64,000 bases of DNA from the NCBI GenBank assembly GCA_028285035.1, contig JANQQF010000126.1, positions 1 through 64,000 on the forward strand, written 5' to 3'. Position 1 is the first letter of the stretch. Every line of letters begins with the position of its first letter. Positions 60,510-64,000 of the stretch are shown one piece after another. Source of the DNA: Phycisphaerae bacterium (lineage in GTDB: Bacteria > Chloroflexota > Anaerolineae > 4572-78 > J111). The position numbers and the translations under genes were made by a program. The notes under the pieces were generated by a model. That model had not been told where the DNA came from and made no database searches. It saw only the letters and a program-made list of their open reading frames with translations.

Positions 60510-61418
60510 ATGTTAGATTTATCAATTATTATTGTAAATTATAATACCTGTGATTTACTAAGAGATTGTCTAAACTCTATTTATAAATCCGAAGGTGATT
60601 TTCAGTTTGAAGTCATAGTCGTAGATAATGCATCGCCAGATGATAGTGTTCAGATGGTATCTAAGGAGTTTCCTCAAGCTAAATTAATTGCTAATCAAGA
60701 AAATGGTGGTTTTGCTTACGCAAATAATTTAGGCCTTCGCTGGGCTGGCTTTGCAGCAGTCGATGAGGCAAAGACTAAATCACGTTACGGTTTATTACTT
60801 AATCCTGATACAGTTCTTCCGCCGAGAGGTTTAGCTGACATGATAAACTTCATGGACCATCATCCAGACATTGGAGCAGCTGGGCCAAAACTGGTTCGAC
60901 TAGATGGTTCCCTAGATTTGGCCTGTCGAAGATCTTTCCCATCGCCGGAGATCAGTTTCTATCGTATGGTTGGTCTCTCTAAATTTTTCCCAAAAAGTCC
61001 TCGTTTTGGTCGTTACAATATGACATTTGTTGATCCAGATGAACGACTGGAAGTGGATGCTGTTGTTGGGGCATTTATGATGGTTAGAAAGGAAGCAATC
61101 GCAGAAGCCGGGTTATTGGATGAAACATACTTTATGTATGGGGAAGATCTGGATTGGGCTTATCAAATCAAAAAGAATGGCTGGAAAATTTTTTATAATC
61201 CAGATGTTGTTGTTACACATATCAAGCGTGCAGCCAGTAAACATAGCCCTAAGGCAAAAATGGAATTTTATCGTGCAATGGATATTTTCTATCGAAAATT
61301 TTACGCGAGGCAAACTTCATTTTGGATGCACGCATTAATTATTACCGGGATTAATTTACCTTGGCGCTTATATCAATTGCGCTTTTATCTATCATCAAAT
61401 GGACGAAGCTCAGTATAG
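60510..61418 (+). CDS. Glycosyltransferase family 2, WbbL-like
   Basis: This 302-residue GT2 opens LDLSIIIVNYNTCDLLRDCL. The nucleotide-sugar motif is VIVVDNASPDDSVQM, the DxD-type region LLNPDTVLPPRG, and the acceptor side VGAFMMVRKEAIAEAGLLDE followed by FMYGEDLDWAYQIKKNGWKI. These fit rhamnosyl- or related transferases of O-antigen and exopolysaccharide synthesis. The ATG at 60510 begins the GT2 fold; an upstream frame to 60429 adds nothing recognisable and crosses the hairpin. No SD is visible. It is the first gene of the EPS cluster and precedes the polyprenyl glycosylphosphotransferase. Confidence 0.85.
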   Translation: MLDLSIIIVNYNTCDLLRDCLNSIYKSEGDFQFEVIVVDNASPDDSVQMVSKEFPQAKLIANQENGGFAYANNLGLRWAGFAAVDEAKTKSRYGLLLNPDTVLPPRGLADMINFMDHHPDIGAAGPKLVRLDGSLDLACRRSFPSPEISFYRMVGLSKFFPKSPRFGRYNMTFVDPDERLEVDAVVGAFMMVRKEAIAEAGLLDETYFMYGEDLDWAYQIKKNGWKIFYNPDVVVTHIKRAASKHSPKAKMEFYRAMDIFYRKFYARQTSFWMHALIITGINLPWRLYQLRFYLSSNGRSSV

Positions 61419-61505
61419 GGTATAGTCAATACTATCCTTTTTTTGGACAAAGTTATGATTTCAATTGGCCTTTTAAATATCAATTCGTTCAGATGAGGAG
61501 GTAAA

Positions 61506-62897
61506 ATGAAACAACGAGCCACAGTTTTATTTGTAGCCTCATTAGTTATAACAGATATGATTGCTGCTGGTATGGCTTTTTTTGTAGGCTATCAACTACG
61601 AATTCGTTCCGAATATGAAAACATTCCTCCTTTTTCATCATTCTGGGGACTTGCTCTACTTCATATCATCATCATCATAATCGTTTTCTTTTTCTACCAT
61701 CTTTATCATCGGCAACGATCTCTATCCTATCTTGATCAGTTTTACGCCATGTTCGGTGCCGCGTCTGTAGGAACAATTATAGCCATCGCATTCACGATCC
61801 TCTTGTTCAAAAATACTGTCGATTATCCGCGATTGATGATGATTTACACCTGGATACTCACCATTTTATTTACCTCAATCGGTCGTTTTATCCAGTCACG
61901 TATACAGCTTTTTCTCCAAACACGCGGCTGGGGCGAGGAACGTATCCTCATTGTTGGTACAGGTGAAATCGGGCGGATGGTGCTACAAAAGATTCGGCGA
62001 ACCCCAGGGCTAGGTTATCGCGTGGTTGGGTTTGTATCAGATGATACAACAGCAAAGGCCGTACAAAGTTGTCCAGTTTTAGGTATGACTGATGATATAC
62101 CTAGCTTGGTCGAAACGGAGCAGATCAATGAGGTTATCATAGCGATGCCCGAGGCAACCCACCATGAAATTCTAAAGATTGTGGGTAAGTGTGATCACGG
62201 ACGAGTATCAGTAAAAGTATTTCCTGATGTATTTCAAATAATGGCAAGTGAGGTGTCAATTGGTGATCTTGCTGGCTTACCTTTATTAACAGTAGGGAAT
62301 AGGGCTTTACGAGGTTGGCGCTTAACCGTCAAACGTCTAATGGATGTTGTACTCAGCGCAATTGCTTTGGTCTTAATATCTCCATTTATGATGCTTATTG
62401 CTTTTTTGATAAAGCTTGATTCTGCAGGTCCAGTCTTTTTTGCTCAAGAGCGAATGGGGTTAGATGGTAAACGTTTCATGATGTTAAAATTCAGATCAAT
62501 GCGGGTTGATGCAGAGAAGGAAACCGGGCCTGTATGGACAACTGCGGATGACAATCGTCGAACTCGATTGGGTACATTTATACGTCGCTTTTCAATTGAT
62601 GAATTACCACAACTCATCAATGTTATCCTTGGTGACATGAGTCTCGTTGGGCCAAGACCAGAACGTCCCGTTTTTGTAGAGCAGTTTGAAAAAACGATTC
62701 CGCGTTATATGCACCGTCATCGAGAAAAAGCTGGTATCACTGGCTGGGCTCAGATTAATGGATTACGAGGTGACACATCAATCATTGAGCGGACCAAATA
62801 TGATCTGTGGTATATTGAAAATTGGTCAGTCAAGCTCGACATTAGTATCTTAATTAGGACAGTTGTCAATATATTTTCAGACAGTCAAGCCTATTGA
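61506..62897 (+). CDS. Polyprenyl glycosylphosphotransferase (WcaJ/WbaP family)
   Basis: This 463-residue membrane enzyme has four N-terminal TM helices (about 10-130) and a CoA-binding-like NAD domain (ILIVGTGEIGRMVLQKIRRT). A fifth membrane helix (VVLSAIALVLISPFMMLIAF) precedes the catalytic C-terminal domain. That domain has GPVFFAQERMGLDGKRFMML, FRSMRVDAEKETGPVW, GDMSLVGPRPERPVF and the late GITGWAQINGLRGDT. It transfers a hexose-1-phosphate to undecaprenyl phosphate, the first step of exopolysaccharide assembly. It starts the pathway to which the adjacent GT2 adds sugars. GATGAGGAGG precedes the ATG. Confidence 0.92.
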   Translation: MKQRATVLFVASLVITDMIAAGMAFFVGYQLRIRSEYENIPPFSSFWGLALLHIIIIIIVFFFYHLYHRQRSLSYLDQFYAMFGAASVGTIIAIAFTILLFKNTVDYPRLMMIYTWILTILFTSIGRFIQSRIQLFLQTRGWGEERILIVGTGEIGRMVLQKIRRTPGLGYRVVGFVSDDTTAKAVQSCPVLGMTDDIPSLVETEQINEVIIAMPEATHHEILKIVGKCDHGRVSVKVFPDVFQIMASEVSIGDLAGLPLLTVGNRALRGWRLTVKRLMDVVLSAIALVLISPFMMLIAFLIKLDSAGPVFFAQERMGLDGKRFMMLKFRSMRVDAEKETGPVWTTADDNRRTRLGTFIRRFSIDELPQLINVILGDMSLVGPRPERPVFVEQFEKTIPRYMHRHREKAGITGWAQINGLRGDTSIIERTKYDLWYIENWSVKLDISILIRTVVNIFSDSQAY

Positions 62898-62942
62898 GAT
62901 TATTGATTAGAGTCTCCTCATTAGAAAAACAGTTGATATTAT

Positions 62943-62958
62943 TGTTTCACGTGAAACA
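62943..62958. promoter_or_regulatory. Perfect parS centromere site
   Basis: TGTTTCACGTGAAACA is the exact 16-base consensus parS palindrome bound by chromosomal ParB. It extends as a palindrome to 20 bases (62941-62960, ATTGTTTCACGTGAAACAAT). It lies between the polyprenyl transferase and the methyltransferase genes. No second copy was noticed in the window. ParB loads here and spreads; parS usually lies near the replication origin. Confidence 0.92.
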
Positions 62959-63011
62959 ATTGGTAAAAATCAATTCGTAGCATCACCGCTTGATGCCTGA
63001 AAGGAAAAACG

Positions 63012-63911
63012 TTGCCACAAATCTGTGACTACGAGGGTAGTAAATATCGCACCGAATTTTGGGAAGGTCAAAATCGAGAATACGAGGACCGTGTTGAGCG
63101 AGTGGCCATGAAAAACATGCTGCCATCAACTGGTAAACACATTATCGAAATTGGGGCCGGCTTCGGTCGGTTAGCTGACTTATATAAAGGCTACGAACAA
63201 ATCATTTTGGTTGACTATGCACGAACTCAACTAGAAGAAGCGCAAGATTATCTAAAGCAGGATAACAGATTCATTTTCGTGGTTGCTGATATTTATGATT
63301 TGCCATTTGTAAATCACCTTTTTGATACGCTTACAATGGTAAGAGTAATGCATCACTTAACAAACGTTCCCGATGCTTTGCAGGAACTCCATCGAATTAT
63401 TATGCCAAACGGCACTGCAGTCATTGAGCACGCCAGCAAATTTCATTTAAAGTCAATTGCCCGCTGGCTATTGGGTCGTCAAGATTGGAATCCATTCGAC
63501 CGTGATCCTGTTGAATTTGTGGAACTCAATTTTGATTTTCATCCAGCCTGGATGAGAGAACAATTTAAACTGGCTGGTTTTGATCTTCAAAATATCAGAA
63601 CTTTATCACACTATCGTGTTGATATTTTGAAACGATTAGTCCCGACCAATATCCTTGTTCAACTTGATGGTCTGGCTCAACCAACAGGTCAGTGGTGGCA
63701 ACTCACGCCAAGTATATTTCTCCAAGCCCACGCACAAAAAAATTCATCACTGAAGCCTTCTGGCTTTTTTCAGTGCCCTCGCTGTAAAGCGCCACTACCT
63801 GAAATTCTGTTGTCAAACTCAAATAGCTCTGAACAGGTTTTCAATTGTAATAATTGTCAGGCTGGTTGGCTATTTAAGGATGGGATTTATGACTTCAAGA
63901 ATCCAATCTGA
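63012..63911 (+). CDS. SAM methyltransferase with C-terminal zinc ribbon
   Basis: This 299-residue protein is read from TTG 63012 (AAGGAAA upstream); conserved sequence begins just after (EFWEGQNREYEDRVERVAMK). The SAM motif I is HIIEIGAGFGRLADLYKGYE, followed by ILVDYARTQ and a late motif LHRIIMPNGTAVIEHAS. The C-terminal 50 residues are a zinc ribbon (CPRCKAPL ... CNNCQAGW), as in Trm112-like fused domains. It probably methylates a sugar or lipid-linked intermediate of the EPS pathway. The cluster continues beyond the window. Confidence 0.85.
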   Translation: MPQICDYEGSKYRTEFWEGQNREYEDRVERVAMKNMLPSTGKHIIEIGAGFGRLADLYKGYEQIILVDYARTQLEEAQDYLKQDNRFIFVVADIYDLPFVNHLFDTLTMVRVMHHLTNVPDALQELHRIIMPNGTAVIEHASKFHLKSIARWLLGRQDWNPFDRDPVEFVELNFDFHPAWMREQFKLAGFDLQNIRTLSHYRVDILKRLVPTNILVQLDGLAQPTGQWWQLTPSIFLQAHAQKNSSLKPSGFFQCPRCKAPLPEILLSNSNSSEQVFNCNNCQAGWLFKDGIYDFKNPI

Positions 63912-64000
63912 TAAAAATCACCGCTCTCAAAATTTGCCTTACCATATTTAGTAATCTCAAAACTACTGCCTTCAGCCTTATCTCCTAATACTTATCTATA
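63912..64000. other. Window end, no gene seen
   Basis: AT-rich sequence after the methyltransferase. No start or terminator could be called before the window ends. Confidence 0.4.

Noticed and set aside
1..64000. tRNA, rRNA, prophage or CRISPR loci
   Set aside because: No cloverleaf with a GGTTCGA-type arm, no rRNA segments, no phage structural genes and no repeat-spacer arrays were found by eye.

Overview
The window looks like a chromosomal segment of a Chloroflexota bacterium, probably Anaerolineae-like. This rests on gene content and has not been tested by phylogeny. The pointers are a PknB-type kinase with an extracytoplasmic sensor tail, an HTH-membrane-TPR protein, TolB-like PD40 propellers, a DUF2723 membrane protein, MacB/FtsX exporters with coiled-coil adaptors, a LGFP-like lipoprotein and an EAD/TIR protein. 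No rRNA, tRNA, CRISPR array, prophage or complete insertion sequence was found. A perfect parS-consensus site at 62943-62958 suggests the segment lies in the chromosome-segregation (often origin-proximal) domain.

Layout. 0.1-8.2 kb (+): small metabolic and resistance-type genes (ParB-fold protein, DinB, GNAT, two PhzF paralogues, methyltransferase, alpha/beta hydrolase, SnoaL-like, EamA transporter, RidA, a glyoxalase interrupted by an in-frame TAG). 8.2-12.6 kb (+): Ser/Thr kinase, PLP-dependent decarboxylase, type I asparaginase. 13-14.7 kb (-): flavin monooxygenase, then a decayed transposase-like remnant. 15.2-25.9 kb (-): a large export locus with two MacB/FtsX permeases, one ATPase, a very long coiled-coil lipoprotein adaptor, a PD40 propeller protein, a methyltransferase and a TetR repressor, driven by a consensus promoter carrying a TetR-type palindrome. 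26.4-32.6 kb: two paralogous one-TM miniproteins, an acyl-CoA dehydrogenase-fold enzyme without the usual catalytic Glu, a TPR protein, the HTH-TM-TPR protein, Pcm. 32.9-34.6 kb: a structured leader RNA ahead of a cellulose-synthase-like glycosyltransferase. 34.7-36.6 kb (-): an AT-rich Mrr-type nuclease fusion. 36.8-40.9 kb (-): aminotransferase, orphan DppB-like permease with a large insertion, UGPase.

40.97-44.37 kb (-) is the most interesting part. It is a three-gene operon made of an EAD-TIR protein and two companion proteins that together hold four copies of a 170-180-residue module I do not recognise. It looks like a TIR-based conflict or cell-suicide system with dedicated module-sharing partners. 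44.6-50.6 kb (+) is housekeeping: rpsO-pnp, signal peptidase I, AI-2E exporter family, small conserved protein, histidine phosphatase. 50.6-53.6 kb (-): SHMT-like enzyme and a cystathionine gamma-synthase-type gene under a SAM-I riboswitch with tandem terminators. 53.7-60.4 kb: GNAT proteins, DUF2723 membrane protein, second adaptor with a small membrane protein, ribbon-helix-helix protein, LGFP-like lipoprotein. 60.5-63.9 kb (+): start of an exopolysaccharide cluster (GT2, polyprenyl glycosylphosphotransferase, methyltransferase with C-terminal zinc ribbon), with the parS site inside it.
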